DNA from: Candidatus Bathyarchaeota archaeon
Lineage (GTDB): Archaea > Thermoproteota > Bathyarchaeia > Bathyarchaeales > DTEX01
Reading direction: 5' to 3'
DNA: 43,568 nucleotides
Assembly (NCBI GenBank): GCA_025059045.1
Contig: JANXEA010000014.1
Location: 1 to 43,568, forward strand
Below are positions 8,274 through 16,703 of the stretch, one piece after another. The notes below the pieces were generated by a model that did not search any database, was not told the origin of the DNA, and saw only the letters and a list, made by a program, of their open reading frames with translations. A program made the translations under genes and the position numbers. The stretch's first letter is position 1, and each line of letters starts with the position of its first letter.

Positions 8274-9596
8274 ATGGGAAATGCGACAATAACGTTCTAT
8301 GGCGGAGTCAACGAGGTTGGAGGAAATAAGATCTTAATAAGCGATGGGGACACTCAAATTCTTTTAGACTTCGGAATGTCTTTCACATTGAGAAACCAGT
8401 ACTATTCACCCCCGTTCCTATCACCAAAGAGCGGGGCGGAACTCATCGCATTCGGAATCCTCCCGAAAATTTCCGGCGCATACGAGTTTGAAGATTCAGA
8501 ACGAAGTATAGACGCCGTCTTCATCTCACACTCTCACATGGATCACTCCGCATACATCTCCTTCCTTAAAAGGAGCATTCCAATCTACTCTGGAGAAACT
8601 ACCCTGAAAATTCTTGAGGCATACGGTAAAGCTAGCTTTTCAGATCTTGAATTCAACCTTTCAGGCTTGGAGTTTCACACCTTCAGAACAGGTGACAAGA
8701 TAGGGCTGGGCTCAATGGAGGTTAGACCAGTACACGTGGACCACTCCGTACCCGGCTCCTATGGCTTCATTATTCATAATTCCTCAGGAACCATTGTATA
8801 CACAGGGGACTTAAGAAGGCACGGTCCCAGACCTGACCTGACAGATGATTTCGTAAACCAATCTGTAACGGATAAGCCGGACATACTCATCTGCGAGAAC
8901 ACCAACATGACGAATGTTGAAATCTCATCAGAGCGTGAGGTTATGGAGAAGATTTCAGAGATCGTCAAGTCTACAAGGGGGCTTGTCCTAGCTAACTTTG
9001 CATGCTCCGACATGGACAGGTTAAGATCATTCTACATGGCCGCTGCCCAGAACGGCAGAGAGCTGGTGGTAACCCCTAGGCAGGCTTATCTCCTGAATTC
9101 GCTACAGAAGGATCCCCACCTTGACATACCGAAGATCAAGGACCTCCTCATATTAAGGAGGGGTAAGAGAAAATTTTTGCAGTGGGAAGAAGAAATCATG
9201 AACCTCGGAGAGACTGTTGACGCTAAATTCATCTCTAAAAGGCAAGACAAAATAATTCTGGCCTCATCATTCTATGATCTAGGAGAACTGACCGAGATAA
9301 AACCGGCGCCCGGAAGTAGCTATATTCTCTCCGCATCCGAGCCCTTCAACGAGGAGATGGAACTTGACTTTAACAGGCTCTTAAACTGGCTTGACCACTA
9401 TGGTCTACCACAATACCATGTTCATGTTTCAGGTCACATTGTACCCTTACATCTCAGAGAAACCCTTAAGATGATAAAACCGAAAAGAATCTTTCCAATC
9501 CATGGAACCCGCCCAGAGCTTTTCCAGAAGTTTGTAAGAGACCTAAAAGGTAGAGTCATATGCCCCAAAAGAGGAAAGACGTATAGGATTAAATAA
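8274..9596 (+). CDS. Metallo-beta-lactamase/beta-CASP ribonuclease, RNase J-like
   Basis: A zinc-dependent nuclease of the archaeal RNase J group is the likely role (5'-3' RNA decay or processing). The beta-lactamase core shows G-G-V-N-E-V-G-G-N at the N-terminus, the H-S-H-M-D-H motif (about residues 86-91), H-V-D-H near 155, T-G-D-L-R-R-H-G near 178, and the C-terminal H-V-S-G-H and P-I-H-G motifs of beta-CASP enzymes. At 440 residues it has the family length. It is somewhat unusual in a roughly 20-residue insert between the N-terminal strand and the H-x-H-x-D-H motif. GTG 8259 would add five residues, but the TATA spacing favours ATG 8274. The next gene follows 14 bases after the stop. Confidence 0.88.
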   Translation: MGNATITFYGGVNEVGGNKILISDGDTQILLDFGMSFTLRNQYYSPPFLSPKSGAELIAFGILPKISGAYEFEDSERSIDAVFISHSHMDHSAYISFLKRSIPIYSGETTLKILEAYGKASFSDLEFNLSGLEFHTFRTGDKIGLGSMEVRPVHVDHSVPGSYGFIIHNSSGTIVYTGDLRRHGPRPDLTDDFVNQSVTDKPDILICENTNMTNVEISSEREVMEKISEIVKSTRGLVLANFACSDMDRLRSFYMAAAQNGRELVVTPRQAYLLNSLQKDPHLDIPKIKDLLILRRGKRKFLQWEEEIMNLGETVDAKFISKRQDKIILASSFYDLGELTEIKPAPGSSYILSASEPFNEEMELDFNRLLNWLDHYGLPQYHVHVSGHIVPLHLRETLKMIKPKRIFPIHGTRPELFQKFVRDLKGRVICPKRGKTYRIK

Positions 9597-9610
9597 TTTG
9601 GGAGGGAAAG

Positions 9611-11164
9611 ATCTTTCTAAAAGAAATCTATAACACCATAATAGATCTTTACAGGGAGCTTCGCCCCAATACATCCCAAACATTCCTCTCGAAATTCGCT
9701 AAACTATTCCGAAAGATCAAAGAAAACCTATTCATATTCGGATTACTAAGCCTCATATGGTTCATCCTTAGAACTGGCACAAAGCCGTCCCGGGCGGTAT
9801 ACCCCTGCCAAAGAATAGCTGCTGCAAACGCTTACCTATGGCTCTCAGTCTATGTTTTCCCACTCCTACCTCTCATATCAAAAAAGTTTTCACACATCCT
9901 TAATAGAAGGGTCCTAGCAATTATCTCCATACTACTGATTACCATATTGGCAACGGGTTGGGGGCTATATGAAATGTTTGGCAGACCAGGAAGACAGAGA
10001 GAAGTGAACCTGATTCTAAGAGAAAATAGGGCTACATCTCTGCCAGCATCCGACATATACGTTGTCCAAGGTACAAACGGAAACTATGAGGGAGTAACAA
10101 AGCTTATCCAGATCATGGGTTCTCACGGGCTACTCTTCTATAAATCAGAGGAGGAAGGATTGACGAAGGGCCCTTCTGGGCTAATCAGCAAAGACGACGT
10201 AATAATCATTAAAGTCAACAGCCAATGGGACGAACGTGGTGGGACGAACACAGATCTCTTGAGGGCTTTAATCAAATCCATAATAGAGCACCCCGACGGC
10301 TTCATAGGCGAGATAATAGTTGCCGATAATGGTCAAGCTCAGTATGGTTCAGCGCCGGGTGGGGGAGGAAGCTTCAACTATGCATTGAACAATGCCGAGA
10401 ACACTTCGCAATCGGTACAAGAAGTAGTCAACTACTTTGCTGGCTCGCATAAAGTCTCAACCTACCTCTGGGACACTATCACCACGAAGCTCGTAAAGGA
10501 GTACTTTGAAGGAGACATGGAAGATGGCTATATCGTCAACACAACACGAGACCCTGAGACCGGGATAATGGTTTCATACCCCAAGTTCAGAACGAAGTTC
10601 GGCACATATGTAAGCTTCAAGCTTGGAATATGGGATCCGAACAAGAGAGCCTATGACAGCGAACGGTTAAAGGTGATTAACATGCCCGTTCTGAAGTCCC
10701 ACAGCATATACGGGGTGACAGCATGCGTCAAACATTACATGGGAGTCGTGTCGGATAAGCTAACATCACAGTTTGGACAAAGAGCCCACAATACCGTTGG
10801 GACAGGTGGAATGGGAACCCAGATGGTTGAAACAAGATTCCCAACCCTAAATATTCTCGACGCGATATGGGTGAACGCGATCCCTGGAAATGGTCCACGC
10901 ACAAGATACTCAGACGCGACGAAGGCAAATGTGATCGCGGCCAGCATCGACCCCGTTGCCCTAGATTACTGGGCCTCAAAATATATTCTTCTCCAGATAG
11001 CCCGCATCAACGGGTATAGCCGGACCAGCTCTTTGGACCCCGACTATGCCGCTCCAGGATCATTCGGCAACTGGCTCAGACTATCAATGCAGGAGATCAC
11101 AAGGAGCGGATACCAAGCAACAGTCGATGAGACCCGTATGAACGTATATTTAGCGAAAGTCTAG
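9611..11164 (+). CDS. DUF362 family membrane-anchored protein, probable non-standard AUC start
   Basis: The C-terminal 400 residues match the DUF362 family, whose members often sit in ferredoxin-like or redox contexts. Visible motifs are I-I-K-V-N-S-Q-W, the I-V-A-D-N-G loop, N-M-P-V-L-K-S-H and a late S-I-D-P-V-A-L-D. The first ATG/GTG/TTG in frame is TTG 9947, but that falls inside a transmembrane segment. The frame is open back to a stop at 9590 and encodes plausible protein: a first membrane segment (about residues 38-52), then K-P-S-R-A-V-Y-P-C-Q, which I recall as typical of family N-termini, then two more hydrophobic stretches. A GGGAGGG site at 9600-9606 precedes ATC 9611 by about five bases. 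I therefore place the start there; a sequence error is the alternative. The gene follows the RNase J-like gene closely. Confidence 0.75.
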   Translation: MFLKEIYNTIIDLYRELRPNTSQTFLSKFAKLFRKIKENLFIFGLLSLIWFILRTGTKPSRAVYPCQRIAAANAYLWLSVYVFPLLPLISKKFSHILNRRVLAIISILLITILATGWGLYEMFGRPGRQREVNLILRENRATSLPASDIYVVQGTNGNYEGVTKLIQIMGSHGLLFYKSEEEGLTKGPSGLISKDDVIIIKVNSQWDERGGTNTDLLRALIKSIIEHPDGFIGEIIVADNGQAQYGSAPGGGGSFNYALNNAENTSQSVQEVVNYFAGSHKVSTYLWDTITTKLVKEYFEGDMEDGYIVNTTRDPETGIMVSYPKFRTKFGTYVSFKLGIWDPNKRAYDSERLKVINMPVLKSHSIYGVTACVKHYMGVVSDKLTSQFGQRAHNTVGTGGMGTQMVETRFPTLNILDAIWVNAIPGNGPRTRYSDATKANVIAASIDPVALDYWASKYILLQIARINGYSRTSSLDPDYAAPGSFGNWLRLSMQEITRSGYQATVDETRMNVYLAKV

Positions 11165-11347
11165 CATTTAAGCAACCTATAGTGAATGAGAGAGATGAAG
11201 CCAACAATTTTATGAGACTCAATGCAGGCCTCATTAAATAGTCAGCATCATAAGAAGACAGGTCCTAGGCTGAACCTATAGACCAAAAAATTTAACAAGG
11301 TATTTTCAACCTCTGATTCTTAGTTGACTGGTGGATAGTGCAATTAC

Positions 11348-12121
11348 TTGGCTGAGCTTATTCGTGAGGGAGACAATGTCCTCCTATTCCTAGACAACAG
11401 GAGAAGTTATCTGATCAAGGTTGGGAGAGAAAAAGACCTTCATACCCATAAGGGCATTATACATGTCGATCAGCTGATAGGCGTAGAGTATGGCACTCGA
11501 ATAAAGAGTAGCCTTAACGTTGAGTTCGCCGCTCTCAAGCCAAGCGTACGCGATTACATCTTTAAGGCCTCGAGAAAGACGCAGATAATGTACCCGAAAG
11601 ACATCGCGATGGTCATTCTCTACGGCAACATCCAGCCGGGAAGCATTGTTGTCGAGGCGGGAGCCGGAACTGGAGCCCTAACCACGGCTCTAGCACACTA
11701 CGTTAAGCCCACTGGAAGGGTGTTCAGCTACGAGATTAGACAGGAATTCCTCGAAATTGCGTCAAAAAATCTTGAGAGAGCTGGAGTCAGAGAGTATGTT
11801 GAACTGAAACTTCAAGATGTCACTCAGGGAATCGATGAGCGGGGAGTAGACGCGGTTATCCTTGACCTAGCGACCCCTTGGCTAGTAGTCCCGCATGCCT
11901 ATAATGCTCTAAAGGGAAGCGGGTCATTCATCTCATTCAGCCCCACCATAGACCAGACTGTGAAAACCGTTGAAGCACTTAGGGCCGAGGAATTCGCAGC
12001 GGTTGAGACGGTAGAATGCTTCATTAGAAGGATCCAAGCGGAGCCTGGTAAGACTAGGCCGGAGACGCTGATGACCGGCCACACAGGTTACATAACTTTT
12101 GCAAGGAAGACTTTTAAGTGA
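11348..12121 (+). CDS. trmI: tRNA (adenine-N1)-methyltransferase TrmI, archaeal m1A57/58 type
   Basis: The enzyme methylates A57/A58 in the T-loop of tRNAs using S-adenosylmethionine. The 257-residue protein has the N-terminal small beta domain (to about residue 75), a linker with Q-I-M-Y-P-K-D motif, then the Rossmann methyltransferase: motif I V-V-E-A-G-A-G-T-G at about 101-109, motif II around Y-E-I-R, and D-A-V-I-L-D-L-A-T-P-W as motif IV. The C-terminus H-T-G-Y-I-T-F-A-R-K is characteristic of TrmI. TTG 11348 is the start; a GGTGG lies at 11330-11334 and a TATA-like AAATTTAA at 11288-11295. It stands just upstream of the signal peptidase gene. Confidence 0.93.
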   Translation: MAELIREGDNVLLFLDNRRSYLIKVGREKDLHTHKGIIHVDQLIGVEYGTRIKSSLNVEFAALKPSVRDYIFKASRKTQIMYPKDIAMVILYGNIQPGSIVVEAGAGTGALTTALAHYVKPTGRVFSYEIRQEFLEIASKNLERAGVREYVELKLQDVTQGIDERGVDAVILDLATPWLVVPHAYNALKGSGSFISFSPTIDQTVKTVEALRAEEFAAVETVECFIRRIQAEPGKTRPETLMTGHTGYITFARKTFK

Positions 12122-12187
12122 AACTTTTATGTTTAACTTGCACCTAGTATACGCTAACCTAAACGGCTAGAGGAGAATCTCAGAAGA

Positions 12188-12775
12188 TTGGAGGAAGCCA
12201 ACGAAAGTGCACTGATGAGGGAGTTAAAGAATCTATGGGGCAAGAGCCTCTTCAGAACAATCATATACTTTATCCTAATCATATTTGCCGTATACGCATT
12301 CCAAGCGATCCTCACATATGCATTGAACACCCCATATCCCCTCCAAACACCGATTTCCGGAAGCATGGAACCAACATTAAAGGTTGGCGATCTCCTAATT
12401 GTTAAGGGAGTAAATGCAGAGGATATTGTCGCAGCACCTAAGCCGACTGGCGACATAATAGTCTTTAAGAAGCCAGGGAGCCCAGAGGAACTAGTAGTCC
12501 ATAGAGCCGTCCAAAAATACATGGTTGGGGGGAAATGGTATTTCAGAACACAAGGCGACAACAACCCCTACATGGATCCATGGGTCGTCTCCGAGGACCA
12601 GATTGTGGGTAAGGTGATATTCTCGATTCCATATCTGGGCTATGTGAAGATCTATCTTGGAACACCTCTCGGAATGATCATAAACATCATCCTCATAATC
12701 CTCCTCTTAATCCTAGAGAACATGACATTATCAAAGAGGATGAAGGAAGAATCGGAAGACGATAACCAAGTATAA
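12188..12775 (+). CDS. Signal peptidase I, archaeal/SEC11 type
   Basis: This membrane serine protease removes signal peptides from secreted proteins. The 195-residue protein has an N-terminal membrane segment (about 23-44), then I-S-G-S-M-E-P-T with the catalytic serine at about S59, V-V-H-R-A-V with the His general base at about H105 (archaeal and ER enzymes use His where bacteria use Lys), and Q-G-D-N-N with the aspartate at about D124. A second membrane segment near 160-178 ends the protein, followed by an acidic tail. TTG 12188 starts the longest frame; ATG 12215 is an alternative. It should process the secreted protein at the left end of the window. Confidence 0.92.
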   Translation: MEEANESALMRELKNLWGKSLFRTIIYFILIIFAVYAFQAILTYALNTPYPLQTPISGSMEPTLKVGDLLIVKGVNAEDIVAAPKPTGDIIVFKKPGSPEELVVHRAVQKYMVGGKWYFRTQGDNNPYMDPWVVSEDQIVGKVIFSIPYLGYVKIYLGTPLGMIINIILIILLLILENMTLSKRMKEESEDDNQV

Positions 12776-12828
12776 AAAGAGTTGAGTAGCCTTTCTGAAC
12801 CATTAAATATAAATGTTACCTATGAATC

Positions 12829-12838
12829 CTTTATAAAG
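12829..12838 (+). promoter_or_regulatory. TATA box of the TBP gene
   Basis: CTTTATAAAG matches archaeal box A. A start about 26 bases downstream would give a leader of about 30 bases, with a GAGG at 12878-12881 before ATG 12890. TBP would bind its own promoter here. Confidence 0.6.
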
Positions 12839-12889
12839 AAAATATAATGCATAGGAAAACTTCAATTTTAACTGTAGAGGATTGATTTA

Positions 12890-13450
12890 ATGCCGAAAGT
12901 TCAAGCAAAAGTTAAGATTGAGAACGTTGTCGCATCCGCAACCCTTAACCAGAAGATTGACCTGAAAGCGGTGGTTAAGAGTTATCCAGGCGTTGAGTAT
13001 CGGCCTGAGCAGTTTCCGGGACTCGTATTCAGACTGAAAAGACCTAAAACCGCCACGTTAATCTTCAATTCTGGAAAGATGGTCTGTACCGGGGCGAAGT
13101 CTGAAAGAGAGGCGCGTGGAGCGGTCCTAAAGGTTATTCGTGAACTAAAGAGAAGCGGTATAGTCATTATTGGAAAGCCTGATCTGAAGATACAGAATAT
13201 CGTAGCCTCCGCCAATTTGAGCGGAATGATCGATCTTGAGAAGGCCGCGTTCACGCTTGGGAAGACGATGTATGAGCCTGAACAGTTCCCCGGCCTGATC
13301 TACCGCATGGACGAGCCGAAAGTTGTGATACTGCTTTTTGCCAGCGGAAAACTAGTTTGTACAGGAGCCAAGAAGGAGGAGGACGTCTACAGAGCCGTTG
13401 AGAAACTGCATAATAGGCTTGAGACTGAAGAACTAATATACTACGAATAG
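12890..13450 (+). CDS. tbp: TATA-box-binding protein TBP
   Basis: The general transcription factor that binds box A and recruits TFB and RNA polymerase. The 186-residue protein is two tandem saddle repeats (about 1-92 and 93-186). Each has an I-x-N-V/I-V-A-S-A motif, a Y-x-P-E-Q-F-P-G-L motif and a S-G-K-M/L-V-C-T-G-A-K motif. It lacks a long acidic tail and ends at Y-Y-E. It is transcribed alone with its own promoter and converges on thiL. Confidence 0.98.
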   Translation: MPKVQAKVKIENVVASATLNQKIDLKAVVKSYPGVEYRPEQFPGLVFRLKRPKTATLIFNSGKMVCTGAKSEREARGAVLKVIRELKRSGIVIIGKPDLKIQNIVASANLSGMIDLEKAAFTLGKTMYEPEQFPGLIYRMDEPKVVILLFASGKLVCTGAKKEEDVYRAVEKLHNRLETEELIYYE

Positions 13451-13542
13451 AAGGAAAAGCTTCACCAGAAGCGTGGAGCACCCTAAATTTAATCATTCTC
13501 AAAGACTTTTTAATCGTCTTCCAATAATGAGGCAGTACACTG

Positions 13543-14553
13543 TCATCTAACACATGCATTATGGGAAGATCTGAAGTGCTCCCACCCCCTTCTCTCAAGA
13601 GATTCCATTCTTTCACCACACTTTAACAAGATCTCAGGTTTCTCTATTACCCTTCCTATCCTCATTAGAGAAGTGCCAAGATCTCTTGCGATCATCTCAG
13701 CGGTCTCCCATGCTTCGGGTTTTATAGTGAGCACAAGCTCGTACTCCTCTCCGCCGTAAAGCGCGAGCTCCAATGGGTTAAGCCCGCAGGTCTCAGCGAA
13801 TTCTCTTGCCTCAAGAGCCACAGGAACATCCTCAATTACGAACCCAACTTTGCTAGCCTCTGACAACTCAAAAAGGCTCCAAACCAGACCGTCGCTTGAA
13901 TCAATAGAGGCCGTCAGCACCCCGGCCTCAGCTAACGCAAGCCCCTCCTTAAGCCTAGCCCTAGGCATGAGAACCGCATCTAGAAGCGGCTTCTCTAGAT
14001 TCTCATTCACATGTAAACCGTTAAGTAGAATTCTCAAACCAGCAGCCGCGTTTCCAAAATATCCGGTAACAGCGAGAATATCCCCAGCTCTTGCTCCGCT
14101 ACGTGTAACCAGCTTATCCTCATGGCAAACTCCCATGAGCGCACAACTTATTATTAGGTCAGACGCTTCGTTTGTATCTCCGCCCACGACATACGCGCCG
14201 TATTCACGGGCACCCATATCCAACCCCCTACCGATTTCCCGAATATCCCGCTCCGAAAGACTGCCCGGCAACCCCAACGCTGCCACTAGGATCCTAGGTT
14301 TAACGCCCTTCGCCGCGAAGTCGCTGATGTTCATGACAACGGCCTTTCTCGCCGCCTGGCATAGGCTCATGCCTGGGGGGACATCCGTCTTCCCAACAAG
14401 CATATCCGTCTTCAAAACCGCCAAAATCTTACCCTCAAGCCGAAACGCGGAGACATCATCCCCGAAAGGAATAGGCATATCTGGCATCCACTCCAAACAT
14501 TCAAGAACGATTCTTATAGCATTCTTCTCGCCTATGTCTACAAGAGACCCCAT
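13543..14553 (-). CDS. thiL: Thiamine-monophosphate kinase ThiL
   Basis: The enzyme phosphorylates thiamine monophosphate to the diphosphate cofactor, the last step of thiamine diphosphate synthesis. It is a PurM/AIR-synthase-fold protein: an early G-D-D-V metal site, T-D-M-L-V, N-I-S-D-F-A-A-K-G, V-G-G-D-T-N-E-A, then a C-terminal domain with S-I-D-S-S-D-G-L and Y-G-G-E-E-Y-E-L. ATG 14553 is preceded by GGAGG at 14562-14566 with eight bases between, so the longer frame from TTG 14571 is not used. No other thiamine genes are adjacent. Confidence 0.93.
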   Translation of the reverse strand: MGSLVDIGEKNAIRIVLECLEWMPDMPIPFGDDVSAFRLEGKILAVLKTDMLVGKTDVPPGMSLCQAARKAVVMNISDFAAKGVKPRILVAALGLPGSLSERDIREIGRGLDMGAREYGAYVVGGDTNEASDLIISCALMGVCHEDKLVTRSGARAGDILAVTGYFGNAAAGLRILLNGLHVNENLEKPLLDAVLMPRARLKEGLALAEAGVLTASIDSSDGLVWSLFELSEASKVGFVIEDVPVALEAREFAETCGLNPLELALYGGEEYELVLTIKPEAWETAEMIARDLGTSLMRIGRVIEKPEILLKCGERMESLERRGWEHFRSSHNACVR

Positions 14554-14691
14554 AACACATCCTCCAAGCAAGATAATCCATTAACGAAACAAGAATTGCA
14601 AAAAGACCCATTTAAAGGAATATGAACTAAGAGCCCAACACGCCAGAGAGAATCATTAAATATTGACGTTAACAAATTGATCCTTGTGAGA

Positions 14692-14699
14692 CATAAATC
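14692..14699 (+). promoter_or_regulatory. TATA box of tRNA-Thr
   Basis: CATAAATC is centred about 28 bases before the first base of the tRNA, so transcription should begin at or just before the mature 5' end. Confidence 0.5.
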
Positions 14700-14724
14700 T
14701 TAATCATTTGAGAATACATTATGG

Positions 14725-14812
14725 GCCCCGGTGGCTTAGTGGGTTAGAGCAACGGCCTCGTAACAGAATGCAAGAGAGCCGTGGATCGCGGGTTCAAATC
14801 CCGCCCGGGGCT
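14725..14812 (+). tRNA. tRNA-Thr (anticodon CGT) with a 14-base intron
   Basis: The acceptor stem is GCCCCGG (14725-14731) with CCGGGGC (14805-14811), and the discriminator is T14812. The D-stem GCTT/GAGC, T-stem GCGGG/CCCGC and T-loop TTCAAAT are intact. The anticodon stem ACGGC (14752-14756) pairs with GCCGT (14778-14782); the loop starts CTCGTA with anticodon CGT at 14759-14761. The extra bases 14763-14776 sit at the canonical 37/38 intron site. The 5' loop bases CTCG can pair three of four with CAAG near the intron's 3' end, giving a relaxed bulge-helix-bulge. CCA is not encoded. Confidence 0.93.
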
Positions 14813-14839
14813 CTCACATGCCGAAACATCCATGTTTAG

Positions 14840-15253
14840 TTATTTCTTCAGAACCCCTGCGATAATTCCTAAGCAGAAGCCTATCCCTATCGGGAGAACC
14901 GAGAGTACTCCTAGTACGGTAAAGACTGACTGGGTTATTGAGATGATCTTGGTCCAGTCCATTCCCAACCTCTCGAAGAACCCTCGCAGACTTCCAAATT
15001 GCCAAATGTTAAGAAGGAGACCCACTATTAATAGAGCAAGTATTGCGAGTATATACTTTAATGCTTTCATCGTGAAATATCCGAGGCCAAAGCCAATGGC
15101 AATATGGACTATAAACACTATTGTGACGGTTGGATTTGAAGTTAATTCTGAGAGAATATTAGGTAACCCGTAGTCTTGCGCTGAAACAAGTTTTAAGCTA
15201 GAGAATAGAAGTAGCACGCAAATAATTAACATGTATACTCGAGAACTCCTCAT
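14840..15253 (-). CDS. Small membrane protein with signal peptide, FUN14-like
   Basis: This 137-residue protein starts at ATG 15253, seven bases after a clear GGAGG. The N-terminus is a signal peptide ending near V-S-A-Q. It is followed by two or three hydrophobic segments. The first has small residues in a G-F-G-L-G-Y pattern followed by M-K-A-L-K-Y, like the glycine-rich helix of FUN14 family proteins; the last carries G-I-G-F-C-L-G. I suggest FUN14-like with moderate confidence; the function is unknown. It converges on the tRNA-Thr gene. Confidence 0.7.
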   Translation of the reverse strand: MRSSRVYMLIICVLLLFSSLKLVSAQDYGLPNILSELTSNPTVTIVFIVHIAIGFGLGYFTMKALKYILAILALLIVGLLLNIWQFGSLRGFFERLGMDWTKIISITQSVFTVLGVLSVLPIGIGFCLGIIAGVLKK

Positions 15254-15364
15254 AAACCATCCTCCATTACCAGGTAAACTTCATTACCATATAAGAGTTT
15301 TTAGAGATATTACTGGACGGCGAAAGGTATCCCTGCCTAACTCATACAGTATAACGGGATTTCA

Positions 15365-16609
15365 TCACTTTCTTAAAGATTCATTTAACGACAAAAATAG
15401 CAGCCCGCCGAAGAAACGTCCACAAGAGGATATTATGTAGACTATCTGCAAACCTACTACTAAACCATATATGCTCACTGCGACATCCGAAAGATAACCT
15501 CCAAGAAGCGATCCCGTGAAGCATGCTATTCCGTAAAGGAGGTTGAAGAATGCGACGAAGCCTCCTCGATATTCCTCAGGCGAAATATCGAGTATGTAGG
15601 CGGTTGCCGATGCTTGCCCAAGAGAAGTTATTAGTCCAAGGTAAAAGTTGAATATTATGAGGCAGTAGACGTTCGGAGCGAAGGCATATGCCAATGGGAC
15701 TAGAAATAACCCTGTTCGAAAGGCTACTAGTAAAGGTCTCCTGCCCAGTGTGTCAGTCAATTTTCCAGCCCATTTCTGGAAGATTATGATTGCAATCCCC
15801 TGTACAACTGAGAGCAAAGAAACCTCCAGCATGGTAGCATTCAAAACTCTGATGAGCGTTATGGAGAATAATGGCCAAGCGATAGACATGAAGAAGGCGA
15901 ATACCACGTTCACCATGCAGTATTTGAAGAAGTCTCTGTTCCTCTCAGCCTGAATGATTATGTTAAGCATGTCCTCGAATAAGCCTCGATTATGAATGCG
16001 GGTCCTAATGTTATCCTCCTTTTCTTTGACCTGTAGCATCGCGATTGATGATGCGAAGCCACATATAATTGCTATCAAGAATGGAATGAGGAACTCATTC
16101 TGTATGGAGCCGCCAACATGCACCATTATTATTCCTGAGAACAATGTTGCTATTAGACCGCCGATTGATGACCAGAGACTAATCGACGCTGCGGCTCTTC
16201 CCAGCCTAGCTGGAGGGACAAGATCGCCTATAAGAGCTGTCCAGGCTGGCGTGGCTGCGGATCCCAGTAAATATTGAATTGCGATCAATATTATCAATTG
16301 TTGGACGGAATTCGCGAAGATCATTGGGATCCATGCGACTGTAGTCATCAGGGTTCCGAAGAAAATGAAGGGGATACGTCTTCGAAGCCTGTCGCTCATC
16401 TCTCCCCAGAAAACCTGCATGACATGAGTGGAGAGGTTTGTGAGCGATTGATACCAGCCCATGTCGGAGCTTGAAGCCCCTAGCATAACGGCGTAGGGTC
16501 CAAGAAAAGGCTGTATAGCGCCAGTTCCAAGCGAATTTAAAATTGAACGAATATATAGGGGCCTTAACCCTTGATCTCCGCCGTCATCCTCCTCAGGCGT
16601 AAATATCAC
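15365..16609 (-). CDS. Major facilitator superfamily transporter
   Basis: The 414-residue protein has about 12 hydrophobic segments and MFS loop motifs: G-E-M-S-D-R-L-R-R-R-I between helices 2 and 3 (the G-x-x-x-D-R-x-x-R-R motif) and G-K-L-T-D-T-L-G-R-R-P in the matching loop of the second half. The N-terminal 16 residues are acidic and cytoplasmic. GTG 16609 is the longest start. A TTTTATATGC box on the minus strand near 16656-16665 is a plausible promoter. Substrate cannot be read from sequence; drug, sugar or peptide export are possible. Confidence 0.88.
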   Translation of the reverse strand: MIFTPEEDDGGDQGLRPLYIRSILNSLGTGAIQPFLGPYAVMLGASSSDMGWYQSLTNLSTHVMQVFWGEMSDRLRRRIPFIFFGTLMTTVAWIPMIFANSVQQLIILIAIQYLLGSAATPAWTALIGDLVPPARLGRAAASISLWSSIGGLIATLFSGIIMVHVGGSIQNEFLIPFLIAIICGFASSIAMLQVKEKEDNIRTRIHNRGLFEDMLNIIIQAERNRDFFKYCMVNVVFAFFMSIAWPLFSITLIRVLNATMLEVSLLSVVQGIAIIIFQKWAGKLTDTLGRRPLLVAFRTGLFLVPLAYAFAPNVYCLIIFNFYLGLITSLGQASATAYILDISPEEYRGGFVAFFNLLYGIACFTGSLLGGYLSDVAVSIYGLVVGLQIVYIISSCGRFFGGLLFLSLNESLRK

Positions 16610-16703
16610 CTAAGAGGCTTCTATTGAAGACATTGAGTTACTTAAAAACATTTGCATATAAAAGTGATGAGCCGCCTGAAACCTCGATTACCACGAGAAA
16701 CTA

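Noticed and set aside
11165-11347. Possible C/D box RNA between the DUF362 and trmI genes
   Set aside because: GATGA-like and CTGA strings are present but spacing is too long and no D'/C' pair is seen.
13850-14584. Plus-strand 244-residue frame opposite thiL
   Set aside because: Antisense to a complete thiL gene; the long frame results from GC-biased codon structure.
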